A stretch of DNA of 64,000 bases, taken from positions 4,615 through 68,614 of the forward strand of contig DCVT01000028.1 in assembly GCA_002328075.1 (NCBI GenBank), given 5' to 3'. This DNA is from Anaerolineales bacterium UBA2181 (GTDB lineage: Bacteria; Chloroflexota; Anaerolineae; Promineifilales; UBA4811). Position 1 is the stretch's first letter; each line of letters begins with the position of its first letter. Below the pieces are notes generated by a model. That model was not told the DNA's origin. It was given only the letters and a program-made list of their open reading frames with translations, and did no database searches. Shown one piece after another: positions 42,652 through 53,457 of this stretch. The translations under genes and the position numbers were made by a program.

Positions 42652-43146
42652 GTGATTAATGAGATTGACGGGATAATCCGCGAATCACTTATAGAACTAG
42701 TCGATTTCGTGTGGGCCACCAACTGGTACGGCCGAGAACGCGAAGTCATCAGCCTTTTCGCCTTTGGCTTTCTTCTGCCGCGGTGCCGGCCGGAGTCAGT
42801 CCTCCGACACCAGACTCAGGTTGCCATTGAAGGTGCTGTGATCCAGATCAGTGGGCCGAACAGAAAAAAGCTGGTGACCAAGGATATGGTCATCTGGCCT
42901 GAACCTCTTATGAACGTCTGGGACGAGGATAGACAACCTGTCAACTACCCTGCGGCCATTCTGGAATGGAAGGCCAACAAGACCACGGTGTCAAGCTATG
43001 ACGTGAACTGGCTCCGCCAATTCTCCAGCGACCTTCCTGATTTCGTTGGATACGCTGTCTGTCTCGACGTGCTGCAGAGGCGGTTTCGTCTGTCTTGTAC
43101 AAGGGTGCAACAAGGACAGGCCCACAACCGGTGGTTGCTCTTGTAG
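42652..43146 (+). CDS. Hypothetical protein with PD-(D/E)xK nuclease-like core
   Basis: 164 residues from GTG 42652 (GAGGGG at 42641). Most residues fit a small restriction-endonuclease-like fold: D-M-V-I-W-P-E-P, then A-A-I-L-E-W-K-A-N-K, where Asp and Glu-x-Lys would be the catalytic set, and a final helix with N-W-L-R-Q-F. The N-terminus has a helix typical of single-domain proteins of the kind found in defence-type islands. No partner is obvious. The function is inferred only from these motifs. Confidence 0.5.
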   Translation: MINEIDGIIRESLIELVDFVWATNWYGREREVISLFAFGFLLPRCRPESVLRHQTQVAIEGAVIQISGPNRKKLVTKDMVIWPEPLMNVWDEDRQPVNYPAAILEWKANKTTVSSYDVNWLRQFSSDLPDFVGYAVCLDVLQRRFRLSCTRVQQGQAHNRWLLL

Positions 43147-43594
43147 TTGGCTGGTATCAGCGCTCCGCCCTGCGTATAGTCCAAACCGCATTGGAGACAG
43201 GAGTCGCGGCGAATCACCTTGATGAAGACGTCGGCGCTACGTGGGCAATGCACTTCGGTTGATACGGAGACAGCATCTTCACTCGGTTCGAAGCAACCGT
43301 TGTCGGGTGTGATGCCGCAGTTTCAGCGCGAATGTCCTGTTCTATCGATAGAATCATCGCCGGGGAAGCATGCTCCGAATCACGCGGATCGTCCGACGAT
43401 TCCCCTCAGATGTCGAGAATCTGCTCCTGCCCTCAGGATGAATCAGCGAATCAGTCGGGCCCGCAACCACATTTTCGTCGACCGGCTTGCGGTGATATCA
43501 CTCGATGGCAGTATTCGATTGGGCGTGGCAATGCGTGAGTATTGGTGCCGAACTATGTGTGTAGAAGGCAGTCAGTAGCAGGATCAGTCCGGGC
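43147..43594. other. Intergenic stretch, no gene recognised
   Basis: About 450 bases between convergent genes. Short open frames here lack ribosome binding sites and known domains. No terminator-like hairpin with T-run was noted. Confidence 0.4.
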
Positions 43595-44464
43595 CTACCG
43601 GTCTGATGCCAACAGCGACCGCTCCGCAAGGTAGAGTTCCAGGCGATCGATCCAGGTCTTCTGTTCGCTGCTGCACTGCTCCCTGTGGTCAGAGAGCCAC
43701 TTGAAGATCTCTCCCCACGTGAGCCACCCAACCTTGTCGGGCGATAGCCCGCAAGCTCCATGGATCATGTATTCCGCCATCAGCGCCTCATACCTTTTTG
43801 GCGGATCGTGACGCCGCCGGTCTGTGACCAGCAAGAAGGCGAGCTCGTCCCCCTCGGTCGTCAACTCCCGTCCGGCATCGATCACCCTCGTAATCTGTTC
43901 CCGGCCGGAATCCCAGCGCACGTCGCTGGACACATCGCTGAAGAGCTTGGCCTCGAGCGCAACCAGTAGTCCTGGCGCTCGCATCACCAGATCGAATTCG
44001 GTTGGACCCTCCAGCACCCAAGGATGCCTGCCGCGTATCTGACCATCTTTGATTCGCTTGCGGTACTCAACGCGATTTTTGCCGAGTTCCCGCAGGCGGT
44101 CGGGGTCCTGCTTTGCACCACGACTGGAGGCAACACGGGGGTCATCCAGATGCTCGAGTAGCCACAAGAGACGCGACCTGGGTGGATAACCCTTTTCCCA
44201 GAAGCTCAATGCTGCAGAACCGGCAACCATCTGCTCGCAGCCGGACAGAGCCAGGAGACCCGAGAGCCAGCCAAGATTGGAGAAGTGGCGCTCGAGCAGG
44301 CGGAAGACACTCCACGTGACGGCGTCCTCGCTGTTACGACTCTCCAGATCGGTGCCTTTCTTGGTAGGTTTTCCATTCCGCCCCTGGAACAATGGACCGC
44401 CAAAGATCGGATCGTCGCATTCCAAGAGCAGTTGGCGGCAATATGGTTGGTGAAGATGGCTCAT
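43595..44464 (-). CDS. Hypothetical protein with PD-(D/E)xK nuclease-like core
   Basis: 289 residues from ATG 44464, which has GGAG eight bases upstream; an in-frame ATG at 44503 is less likely. The central part reads G-P-T-E-F-D-L-V-M-R then V-A-L-E-A-K-L-F-S-D-V, matching Glu, Asp and Glu-x-Lys of the restriction-endonuclease-like fold, followed by R-E-Q-I-T-R-V-I-D. A C-terminal W-L-T-W-G-E-I segment suggests a folded tail domain. It lies 134 bases from a broken AlbA_2-type gene on the same strand. I do not recognise a named family; a nuclease role is an inference. Confidence 0.55.
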   Translation of the reverse strand: MSHLHQPYCRQLLLECDDPIFGGPLFQGRNGKPTKKGTDLESRNSEDAVTWSVFRLLERHFSNLGWLSGLLALSGCEQMVAGSAALSFWEKGYPPRSRLLWLLEHLDDPRVASSRGAKQDPDRLRELGKNRVEYRKRIKDGQIRGRHPWVLEGPTEFDLVMRAPGLLVALEAKLFSDVSSDVRWDSGREQITRVIDAGRELTTEGDELAFLLVTDRRRHDPPKRYEALMAEYMIHGACGLSPDKVGWLTWGEIFKWLSDHREQCSSEQKTWIDRLELYLAERSLLASDR

Positions 44465-44597
44465 TTTCTGGTCTCCGGTTCTTCTGGTGTCAGGCGCTGT
44501 CACGGACTGCTGTTGGGAGCCACCAGGAGATTCACTTTGGTCACCAACAGCATAGGTCGGGTGGAAACACTAGGATTCAGGCATCTCCACCCGGATA

Positions 44598-45821
44598 TCA
44601 TCTACCTTCCCACCACTCCTCAAATGGCCTTCCAGACCAATCGTACCCAAAGGCCCACAATATCGCCTCTGCAGCCTGCTTGACCGCGTCAAGACGAGCC
44701 TCGCCTGCCAGTACTTCGTCCACTGTTGTGTCGAGAACTGTGATGCTTGAATCATAGGATTGCTTGGTTTCAACCAGTTCCTCCAGTTCCCGTCCAATAC
44801 TGTCCCGTGTTAGCGCCAGCGACACGCCTTGGGCGCGGGCGAGCTCAGCGTGCAAGCGTAACGGCCCAGACGCTTTGCCCGAAAACACCCTCTCGGCGAG
44901 GCGGAGAAAGCCATCGACTTGAAGCAACAGCTCCGCCACAGTGACGAATCGATTCGACCCGTGTTTAATGCGGTATTTGGCCTGGGAGAGAATGACGCCA
45001 CTCTGATTGATCTCAACATACTCGCTCTGAGTTCCGGTTGTCTGCCGGTGGATGCTGGTGTGGAGACAATAGCCTCCAGGAATGCTTCGTCCTTCCCTTG
45101 CGGTTTCCGGAAATGGCCGGCTAATGTGTTTCGACCGGGCCATGCACCTCTCACCGGTCAGTAGGTTTCTGAGCTCTATAGGGCTGAAGGACAGGTTCCC
45201 CCGGAAGAAGCGGGGCTGAATCATTACAGTGAGCACCGGTATGTCCTCTCCAGCCATATGCTCCAGGACCCTAACGGCTCTGGCTCGCGATTCCTCAACG
45301 ATGGTTGAGAGAAACTGATCGCCCTTCCGCCTTTGTTCAAATAACCAATCCAGCTCTTCCAGATCTGCAAGTCGATAGAGTGATGGGTGACTGTGACTAT
45401 CTACCCGAATGTATATCTTCTGTCTATTGTCCACGGCATGTGGGGCCTGCTCGCTTGGCGCGAGGCGGATCATCACCACTGCCTTTCCGGCCATACCCTG
45501 GACTTCTCATGCCTCCACCTCCGGCAGGAGCGGTGGATAGACGGCTTGATAGGCGATGCTGGTCACCTTCTGGCGGAGGGAATCAAGGCCTCTTGGATTG
45601 TCCACGCCCACGATTCTGTCGGGCTTCCCCGTGCCAGGCTTTTCCGAAACACCCACCAGGATCGCGCCGCCCTGCGTGTTAGCCATCGCGGCCATTACCT
45701 TGGCTAGGTCGTTGGGCCAGTCCTCTTTGTAGTCGAGGATCTCGCTATCCCTTCGGCGTTCGTCCACGAACTCCTGGATGTTCACGAAGTGTAGATCCGA
45801 CAAGGCTTTTATGAATATCAT
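44598..45821 (-). pseudogene. AlbA_2/Schlafen-like ATP-binding protein split by an in-frame TGA
   Basis: Two pieces in one frame. The first (start 45821) is an AlbA_2 domain: I-L-D-Y-K-E-D-W-P-N-D-L-A-K-V, A-M-A-N-T-Q-G-G-A-I-L-V-G-V. It ends at TGA 45507-45509, and the frame continues without shift through V-V-M-I-R-L-A-P-S, I-Y-I-R-V-D-S-H-S-H-P-S-L, as expected for this family, to a stop at 44598. About 407 codons in total. Such proteins are common in defence islands and as transcription-linked ATPases. A single base change broke it, so either the lesion is recent or the stop is an assembly error. Confidence 0.65.
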
Positions 45822-45862
45822 TCTTCACCGCCACGAATAGTCTGCTGATGCCTGATTGGCAG

Positions 45863-46372
45863 TCAGGAGAGTTTCAGACTTTCTCTCGCTAGTTCAACCA
45901 TATCGCCGATGCACCTGTCATATGCTGCTGATCGATCGCCTAGAACCTGATGGTACGGAGGATAATGCTCATCCCGCCCGGCCTCAATCTGAGCGAGCTC
46001 TTTCTCTAGGAGCCGGAGCCTATCGACGGCCGGCCGGTCAATCAAGAATTCGCCGAGATCAATGGTTTCAGCCAGGACTCCTTTGGCTGACCGATAGTTC
46101 TTCTCAAGCTCATCTTTCGTCTCTTGGTCGAGAGATGTCTGGAGTGCGTGGACCACGAAAAACTCTTCGCACCACCGTTTCAAGTGATGGAGCCCTTTCA
46201 GAATCTCGGAGTAGGCGTCGACCTTCCGGCTCCACAGTCTCCTTCCATGCTCTTGTGTGCGAGAGTAGAAGTATTGGATGGTTGCCCCGACGACAGCCCC
46301 AATGATCGCACCAACGATAGAAAGTGCCCCGCCGATGAGCAGAAGGTTCACAGATGTCTGGAAATCGCTCAT
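45863..46372 (-). CDS. Small membrane-anchored hypothetical protein
   Basis: 169 residues with one strong membrane helix at about residues 9-33 (L-L-L-I-G-G-A-L-S-I-V-G-A-I-I-G-A-V-V-G) and a long, charged, mainly helical cytoplasmic part (R-K-V-D-A-Y-S-E-I-L-K-G-L-H-H-L-K-R). The minus-strand start has AGGAG five bases before ATG 46372, a good ribosome binding site. Proteins with this layout are frequent near restriction and abortive-infection genes, but I recognise no named family. It lies 41 bases upstream of the AlbA_2 relic and may share its transcript. Confidence 0.6.
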   Translation of the reverse strand: MSDFQTSVNLLLIGGALSIVGAIIGAVVGATIQYFYSRTQEHGRRLWSRKVDAYSEILKGLHHLKRWCEEFFVVHALQTSLDQETKDELEKNYRSAKGVLAETIDLGEFLIDRPAVDRLRLLEKELAQIEAGRDEHYPPYHQVLGDRSAAYDRCIGDMVELARESLKLS

Positions 46373-46692
46373 TCGCTCCTCCCACTTGTCCGAGTCTCTA
46401 GCGAAAGTATATCTGGATCTGTTCGCTGGTTCAACTGGCGACCCTTGGTTCGCGCGGATACGGAGGTGTCAGGTTGAGAGACGTATTCCGTAGCGAGCGG
46501 AGCACCCGGCCGGGCAAGCCAAGGGTTGTTGCAACTTGACAGCCCATGCGCTGACGTAGAGTTTTGATCTATCCTTTGGAAAGCGTCATGTTTGCTTCCC
46601 AGGCTGGACCTGGGGGGCAAATCGCCTAGTATTATGAACTTGTGGGTAAGAGCAGTTCGCGATACAGTGTGGATGGCCACAGCGCCGATCAC

Positions 46693-46948
46693 AAGGGGGC
46701 CATAGCCCCGTGGTCATAGCTGGAGGGAGCCAGGGTAGCCTCGTGACATCTCCCGTGGTCCGCCACGTCGGAAAGACTGAGGCCTCGCCCTGCTTGGCCG
46801 GACTCGCATAAAGGACGATGCTCCAGGCACCGTATCTGCCACTAGGCTGCGTCGCCAGCGGTTGCGAGGGGACGACTCCTTGGAGTTCGTCGTCGACTGT
46901 CCCCTGGCTCCGGGCCCATCCTATCACATTTTGCTAAGGAGGTCACAC
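46693..46948 (+). ncRNA. Structured noncoding left end of the IS110-type element, candidate bridge RNA
   Basis: The ~250 bases before the transposase contain nested inverted repeats, for example GGGGAC (46870-46875) with GTCCCC (46898-46903), enclosing ACGACTCC/GGAGTTCGTCGT. IS110-group elements encode a structured bridge RNA in this position that pairs with target and donor DNA. No protein frame here looks real. Family knowledge supports it; folding was not computed. Confidence 0.4.
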
Positions 46949-48325
46949 ATGTATCGCGAACTACAACCCTTCCGTGAGGACCTCAGCCAAGAGCTGAACG
47001 CCTCCCTCTTCCCTGCCGTGGCAGGGCTAGACCCGAACAAGTTGCTGGAAACCTATCTCGACCGGTTGACGCTCTACACCGGTGTTGACGTGGCGGACCA
47101 CACCTTCACCGCGCTGGCACTGGATGCCGGCCAAGAGATCCTCGGTTCCCTGGACGGCTGCGCCAATGAGCCGGACGGCTTTGAGCGCTTCCTGACCTGG
47201 GTACGGACCTTGCGCGACCAGCACGGCCTGCGCATCATCGCTGTCGCCGGCGAGACCACCGGCATCTACTACTGGGCCTTGTGGGACTGCTTGGGCGAGC
47301 AACCCGACGTGGCTCGGGTGCTGTTCAATCCCCGCACCACCGAGCACATGGGCGAAGTCCTGTCCAAGAAGGTCCGCAACGAGCTCGTCGATGCTCTGCT
47401 CCTTGCCGAGCAACTGCGTCTGGGCAGCACGCCCGAGGTCCTGCTGCCGGATGATGCCCAACTGCTGACCGCCCGCTATTACTCGCGGGCCGCTCGCGAC
47501 CTCGCGCAGCAGATCAACCGCCGCAAGAACCAGTTGCGTGCTCTCCTGCGTGCCTACTGCTGGCCCCTCTGTCAGGTCTTCCCTGGCAGCCAGCTGCATC
47601 ATCCGGCCGTCTATGCGCTGCTCCAAGAGAACCTCTTCCCGGACGAATTCGTCCAGGCCGGCGCTGCAGCGCTGGCTGCCACCCTGACCGCCCACTGCCA
47701 AGACGCTTTCGGCTTGGCTGAAGCCGAGCAGTTGATCGCCGCCTCGCGTCAGGCCCTCGCCCGCCCGATTGAGCGGGACGTGATCCGCCACTTGGTGCAC
47801 GCCTACATTCAAGACATCACCACCTTTCAGCAACGCAAAACCTTCTACCTCAAGGCCGGCTATGCCCTGATCAGAAAACGCCAAGCGACCAAGCTGCTTC
47901 GCACCGTCCAAGGAGCTGGCATCAGCAACACCTTGGCTCTGGTCAGCGAGATCGGCGATGTCCAGCGCTTCGCCAGTGGCGAACATCTAGCCAGTTTCCT
48001 GGGCCTGACCACCAGCAAGCACATCTCCGGGACCACCCTCTTTCAGGCCAGGCGGATCACCAAGCAAGGCTCGCCCAACGGCCGCTACGCGGCTGTCAAC
48101 GTGGCTCAACACCTGTCCCGCTACGTGCCCCGCTATCGGGCCATGTACCAGCGGATCAAAGGCCGCAAGCCGCCGCGCCGAGGCCACTTCGTCGCCTTGG
48201 TAGCGATCGCCCGTGACTTTATCACCAACGTACTGTACGACATGTGGCGCCACCAGCGCCCCTTTTTCCAGGAGGTCGATGACTATCGCGTCTATCGTCA
48301 CCAACAGCAACACGCCGTCACCTAA
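46949..48325 (+). CDS. IS110-family transposase (DEDD recombinase)
   Basis: A 458-residue transposase from ATG 46949 with AAGGAGG at 46936; a longer open frame upstream is not likely coding. The N-terminal DEDD domain has T-G-V-D-V-A-D-H-T-F (first Asp), A-V-A-G-E-T-T-G-I-Y (Glu) and K-V-R-N-E-L-V-D-A (third/fourth acidic). The C-terminal transposase_20 domain has V-Q-G-A-G-I-S-N-T-L-A-L-V-S-E-I-G and F-L-G-L-T-T, ending with the catalytic serine region near S-G-T-T-L-F. It appears intact and is the only apparently complete transposase in the window. Confidence 0.9.
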   Translation: MYRELQPFREDLSQELNASLFPAVAGLDPNKLLETYLDRLTLYTGVDVADHTFTALALDAGQEILGSLDGCANEPDGFERFLTWVRTLRDQHGLRIIAVAGETTGIYYWALWDCLGEQPDVARVLFNPRTTEHMGEVLSKKVRNELVDALLLAEQLRLGSTPEVLLPDDAQLLTARYYSRAARDLAQQINRRKNQLRALLRAYCWPLCQVFPGSQLHHPAVYALLQENLFPDEFVQAGAAALAATLTAHCQDAFGLAEAEQLIAASRQALARPIERDVIRHLVHAYIQDITTFQQRKTFYLKAGYALIRKRQATKLLRTVQGAGISNTLALVSEIGDVQRFASGEHLASFLGLTTSKHISGTTLFQARRITKQGSPNGRYAAVNVAQHLSRYVPRYRAMYQRIKGRKPPRRGHFVALVAIARDFITNVLYDMWRHQRPFFQEVDDYRVYRHQQQHAVT

Positions 48326-48756
48326 TGACCTGCGCCTGACCCGAGTCGCCGGGCTGTCGGTTATCTCCTAGTGTCGAAGGCCGGATAGGATTCGGTTGTT
48401 CAGGTACAATACATTTCTCGTTGTTCGGGACTTCAGATGTCCGCTGAAGCACCCTTGCTACTGCGCGGCTTTTTGCCGCTCCTTTTGCCCCTCGTATCGA
48501 TTTTGGGGCCTTGACAAACTATAGGACGTCTTTCTCGCCCACATATAGAAGTTGCTCTACCAGACTACCGCGAGCGGAAGGCCCTTGGCTGTCGGCGAAA
48601 TCGAATCGACACAAACATGAGCAGCGTGTTTCTGGGATTCCGAAGGGGCTATTGAGGTTTGCAGGAAGGCACAGATCAGGGTAACATACCCTTATCATCA
48701 ACCGTTGGGATTGCCGGAACTGCAGACCACCATACTACCTCGAAATAGCAGGCCTG
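48326..48756. other. Right flank of the IS110-type element, no gene recognised
   Basis: About 430 bases after the transposase. No terminal inverted repeats can be seen, as expected for IS110-group elements, so the right boundary cannot be placed by eye. Confidence 0.35.
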
Positions 48757-48836
48757 ACGGTCTGAGGTAGGTGTTTTAGGATTGTGACTCATAACCCGGA
48801 GGTCGCTGGTTCGAACCCGCATTCCACGATTTCCTG
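48757..48836 (+). tRNA. Degenerate tRNA-Met-like fragment
   Basis: CTCATAA (48789-48795) looks like a Met anticodon loop and GGAGGTCGCTGGTTCGAACCC like a variable loop plus T-arm. The T-stem pairs only at three of five positions and no acceptor stem closes, so it is a relic. It may mark the far end of the integrated island. Confidence 0.35.
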
Positions 48837-49741
48837 GATTTCATCCTTGACCCGCCCTGCGTCCCAAGACAGAGATTGGTTTCCGGACATGGGCCGATCG
48901 ACAGGGAGTCAAGGTTCACACCGCTGTTGGTGGTGATAACCTACATCACCGCCGCTTATGACTTCACCGTCATGTAACAACCGGCCGGGTGCGGCACACC
49001 GAGCCGCTCACCATATCGCACCCATCGGGGCTATGATTTGCCCATGTGAGGCCGAGCTCCTCCCCAAACGGCAGCACAATGCGCCATTTGTCACGCGCTT
49101 GCGTTGGCCGCGGCGCAGAACCCTTGCCCATGTGGCTAATGTGGGGACCCGGTCCGCGACTGAACCCGCAACATGAGCGCCATCGCCCGCCAACAGAAGC
49201 GCATCACGGGTCTGCTTCTGGATCGGAATGACAACCGGATCCAGGTGCCGCGCGTCGAGTGCGGCAAGCTGGCAGATGACCGCGCCGGCGAAAGATCGGC
49301 CACAATTCAGGCGCCGGCAGAGGTTCGAGGGGACCGACGTGGCCTGCATAGCCGATACGACAGCACTTGCCCCGGGTCGCGCAGGAAACGCCAGTGTGGG
49401 CGCTGCCAAGATCGATGCCTCCTGCCAACAGGACGATGTCAGTTCTCGCCATGGATTGGTCCACTGTATTGGGCCAAGGCCGTCGGCTTGCAGAGACGGC
49501 GCAACGCCAGCTCCTCAGGAAAAACCACCGACGACTCCCTTCCGCCAGGCAGTGTTCAAGGATTCGGAAGGAACTCATCGCCTCACTGCGGACGCTGAGC
49601 CATGAAGCGGGTGCGGGCGATGATGACCATGAGAGCACCGTGGATCGTATTTGGTCCAGGCCGGTCCGGGCCATCGCGCATTACACAGCCACCGATCACT
49701 GTGTGGGTACAAACCCCCTCATCCATTCTTCTGCGCCATCG
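48837..49741. other. Decayed DNA, no gene recognised
   Basis: About 900 bases with overlapping short frames on both strands, none with a domain I can name. A minus-strand piece around 49300-49440 starts like a transposase core (G-G-I-D-L-G-S-A-H-T) and then shifts frame, so an old transposase relic is possible. Confidence 0.35.
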
Positions 49742-50511
49742 CTAAACCAGACCATCCTGCGGTTGCTCTGAGCCCCTTCGCAACATCACCCGCGCATCCA
49801 ACCGCATGCGGGCCGACTTGGGGACATCTCCGAAGCCGGTGAAGCAGCACCGCCGCTGTCCCGTCGCTGCATCCAACCAGACCGGCCGGTGCAGGCCATG
49901 TCTCTCCAGGTCCGTCCGGTTGGCAATCAGGAAGGTCATCACCGGTCGGTTCGTTAGCGCTGCGCCAACCACGCAGCCTGGCTCGCTTGCTGGCGAACTC
50001 GCCGCCCCCGCCTCCACCGCCGCGGCCGCCAGGTCCCGCACCCGCTCATCGCCTCTGGAAGTCACCACCAGCACCAGCGGCAGACGCACGCGATCCTGTC
50101 GGTAGGCCCGCGAGCCGGCATAGTCTCGAAAGACGGCGAACTTCTGCTGGAGCGACTTTCGGTGGCGAGTCCCGGTGTCGCTTTCCACCAGCACCTTGTA
50201 GGCCTGGTCGCCGATCAGGTAGACCCCGGCGGCGTCGGGGACCAGCACCCGCGGCCGGCTGTGGCAGGAAAAGTGCCGCCGGGACTCGGACTCCTCCCAG
50301 ACTGCCAGGCAGTGGCTCTGCACGCACTCCTCGCGGAAATAGCGGGCGGTCCTGAGGAAGGCCAGGAACAACCAGCGGGTAAGGGAGGTGTGGGCGTAGG
50401 TGGCGGTGCGCTCAAGAGGGTGACCTGGTTAGGGCGGTCGATCAAGCGCCGGATGCTGTTGTTGAGGAGCAAACCGACCAGCTCATGGGGGTCACCACAT
50501 GCTCGGACCAT
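49742..50511 (-). pseudogene. Replication-relaxation family protein, frameshifted
   Basis: The C-terminal part is clear: P-D-A-A-G-V-Y-L-I-G, V-L-V-E-S-D-T-G-T, K-F-A-V-F-R-D-Y, P-L-V-L-V-V-T. The frame continues upstream through Y-A-H-T-S-L-T-R-W-L-F-L, then shifts by one base near 50412 to a segment from ATG 50511 (E-L-V-G-L-L-L-N-N-S-I, N-Q-V-T-L-L). This family belongs to plasmids and integrative elements, where it is thought to act in replication initiation, so the segment derives from a mobile element. Confidence 0.7.
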
Positions 50512-50574
50512 CAGCCGGGGTGCATGGGCAGGCCTGGACCGCACATTGGCGGATATGGGCTGGGGCCAAAACCC

Positions 50575-52027
50575 TCAGTCCAGATCCTGGTCCAGTCTGG
50601 CCAGATCGACCAGCAGGGCATTGTGATCGATGGCATACACCTGAGCCGCTTCGGTGAAACCTCCCCGCGCAAACACGGCGTAATGCGGGGTCCAATCACT
50701 TCCCTTGTCCGGCAGCCTTTCGAGAACATGGTGGGTCTTGCTCTCGACCAGATCTCTGACCACGTTTCGACTGACCGCCTCGGTTCCCCATTTGCATTCG
50801 CCCAAAAGGATATCCTGGCTCCGCCAGTTGATGGCGACCACGTCCACCTGAACGTCCCTGGACCAGTGCGAACCAACAATCTGCGGATCAAAGGGAAGCC
50901 CCCTGGCTACCGCCGCCTGGCGCACCCATTCGCGGCACAGGTCCTCAAAAGCGGTGGCGCCCACGAAGGCGCGCATCTGTTGATCGATCTCTTGCCAGAG
51001 ATCATGGAATAGTCCTTGTTCAACGGAGACGAGGTTGGGCGAGATGAAACGGTAAAAGAAACGCAGGAACTGGTCGGCCAGCCGATAGCGGCTCAGCCGA
51101 CTGGTGCGACGCTGTTCGGGCGCAACGGCGGCCGGCAGTTGACGATGAACATAGCCCAGTTCCGCCAAGCGCGTCAGGTACTTGGGCAGGCTGGTCCGAG
51201 CGACGCCGCTGTGCAGGGCGATATCGTCATGGGCATGGAATCCCTGTCCGATGGCCTGCAGAACGGAGTGGTAGTTGTGCGGGTCACGCAGTTCTTCCTG
51301 CAGAGAATGGAAGGCTTCCGTCCGAAAGATGCCGGTCGCTGCCATGGTCTCTTGCTCGATGTTTGCCCGTAGCATCTTCTCGGGCATAATCCGCTCCAGG
51401 TAGGCCGGTACCCCTCCGAAGATAGCATACACGCCCACTCTCTCGGCCGCGGTGAGGCTCGGGAAGAACTCCTTCATCGCACTGAATGGGAGAGGGCCCA
51501 CCGGCAACTGAGCGGTGAAGCGGCCGTAGAGGGGGGCCTGCTGCTCCTGCAGTTCGGCCATCGTGCCAACGTCGGAGCCGGCGATTGCCAGCAAGGTGTG
51601 GGTGTGCGGTTTGAAATGATGGTCCCACGCGTTCTGCAATTCGGACGGCAGGGGAGAAGACGACTCGACTGCGTAGGGGAATTCGTCCAGGATGACCAGA
51701 ACCCGTTGCCTGCCGAACTTCTCATGGATGTTCCGTGCCAGGAACTCAAAAATCTGATTCCAATCAGTTGGCACAAGCGTTCCGGGCGGAAGCGGCGTTC
51801 CCAAAAAAGCCGCCGTCGTCTCGTACAGGGAGCGCTGCAGAACGGCGGCACTCTTTGCTGGCCACCCAATAAAGGGCCGGCAGATCACTTTGGGAGGCAA
51901 ACTCCAGCAGCAACGTGGTCTTTCCCAGCCGCCGCCGGCCACATACCACCAGAAGATGGGGACGATTTTCTCCGGCCAGCCGAGCAAGCTGGATCAGCTC
52001 TTGTTTTCGATCGACAAAACGCGACAT
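50575..52027 (-). pseudogene. DUF234 archaeal-type ATPase, single frameshift
   Basis: Homologue of the intact gene at 18703. From ATG 52027 the frame gives V-C-G-R-R-R-L-G-K-T-T (Walker A) and A-L-Y-W-V-A-S-K. Near 51855 it shifts by one base at a run of three A's, and the second frame carries on with V-L-V-I-L-D-E-F-P-Y-A (Walker B), the winged-helix part, and the C-terminal C-R-E-W-V, D-V-V-A-I-N and I-L-L-G-E-C-K-W. Apart from this one shift the ~484-codon gene is complete, so the lesion is recent or a base-calling error. It follows the replication-relaxation relic's strand and may have arrived with the same element. Confidence 0.82.
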
Positions 52028-53457
52028 CGTACTGCCCTCCTCGGACCCAATAGTATGCTCTAGAGCAGAATCCTTTAGAGAATACGACCAGATTCCTGGA
52101 CGGTTGGCAAACTGACATGCAGCCGTGGACTCCTCAAGCCTGGCAGGGTACCACGAAAGTCATTTGCTGGCCGGCACAGAAAGCCCGGCGCCGTCCTTGG
52201 GCGGCGACCTCATTGATGACATGCTCTCCGGCCGTAACCCCGCGTTTTGCCCCCGACTTATCCCTCTACTGCGCGAGCGGGAAACCCCAGCCTGCTGCCC
52301 AATCAGGCTTGGCAGGCAGAGCGCCTAGCCAGACGATGGGGTAGGGCGCGCCGTTGACGAGCAGAGGCCGAAAGCAAAGGTATCTGCCGAAAAAGTGGCG
52401 CTGTTCGGGGGCTGTAAGACGCTTGGACGGGCCCCGATGGGGCACAATGATCAGCAGGAAGAAATGGCATCCTGACGGCCGATGCCGCCTGGCATATAGG
52501 GTAGGCAGTTCAGTGACTTTTGTGGTTTGCCAGACGCCTTCGGGGCAACCTGATCCGTGCAGGGTCAGTACCTTTTCGGCGCCGGTGCAGAGGCACAGGG
52601 GCTGATTGGGGAGAGGGTAAACCCAGGAGAGCGGGGCTGTCCTGGTGACAACCGAATACTTCAAGCGCCAACCATAGCCGAGTCCTGGCAGGTGTCGGTT
52701 GGTTGTGTGCGGACAAGAGCCATCCGTGATTGATCTGTGGCTGCCTGGTGACGGGAACCGGACAGCACAGACGGATCAACTATTCGGGTGGCTCTCTTTC
52801 TGCCTGAGGGATCCCCGTGGCGCGCTGCTCCAGGAAGATCAGGCCAATAACCGGAGGGGCTGTCCGGACGGGTGCACCGGGGGCTACCGGCGGGAGCCGT
52901 TAGGTGTTCCGTGGGGACGCAGATAGGGTTGGCTCATTCCCCCCGTATGGCGTGGCATGATGGCCTACGTGTCGACGCGGCCGCCGCCGGCCAGGCTCAA
53001 CAGCGCGCCATAATCCACCCGCATGACTCCGCTCGAATGCCTCTTGGCGCCGAGACCGAGGCTCCGGGCGTCCACCCAGTGACGCAACTCGTTTCATCTG
53101 CCTTTTCCCGCTACCTGGCTTCCATCACTCTTTGCCCAATGCCAGGCTGGCACCGGAGACGGCACGTCAATCCGCGCCCTTCACTACCCGAATCCCCATC
53201 AGCACCGATGCCGCCAGTATAACCGACCAGGAGTTTTCGTCGATTGAAGCCACTGAGGCGAGGTCTGTCGCGCGTGAGGTCGCCTCGGCCCCGCCGCGGA
53301 GCGCCAAGAGGCTGGGTCGCTTCAAACAGACGGCCGGTGACTGATGATCCTTCAACACAGAGACATCGTAGCACACTCTGTCCAGCCACCGCAACGGACA
53401 CATGTCCCCATGCCCCAGCGTTCTGTCCTGACTGGCCAGGTAAACGTCACGGGAGCC
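52028..53457. other. Long intergenic stretch, no gene recognised
   Basis: About 1.4 kb between the island and the quorum-sensing-like locus. Overlapping frames on both strands have neither ribosome binding sites nor recognisable domains. No tRNA, CRISPR or transposon end was identified. It may be old inactivated DNA. Confidence 0.45.

Noticed and set aside
49008..49674. Minus-strand protein gene
   Set aside because: Two overlapping frames with only a short transposase-like start. No continuous domain, so reported as decayed DNA.
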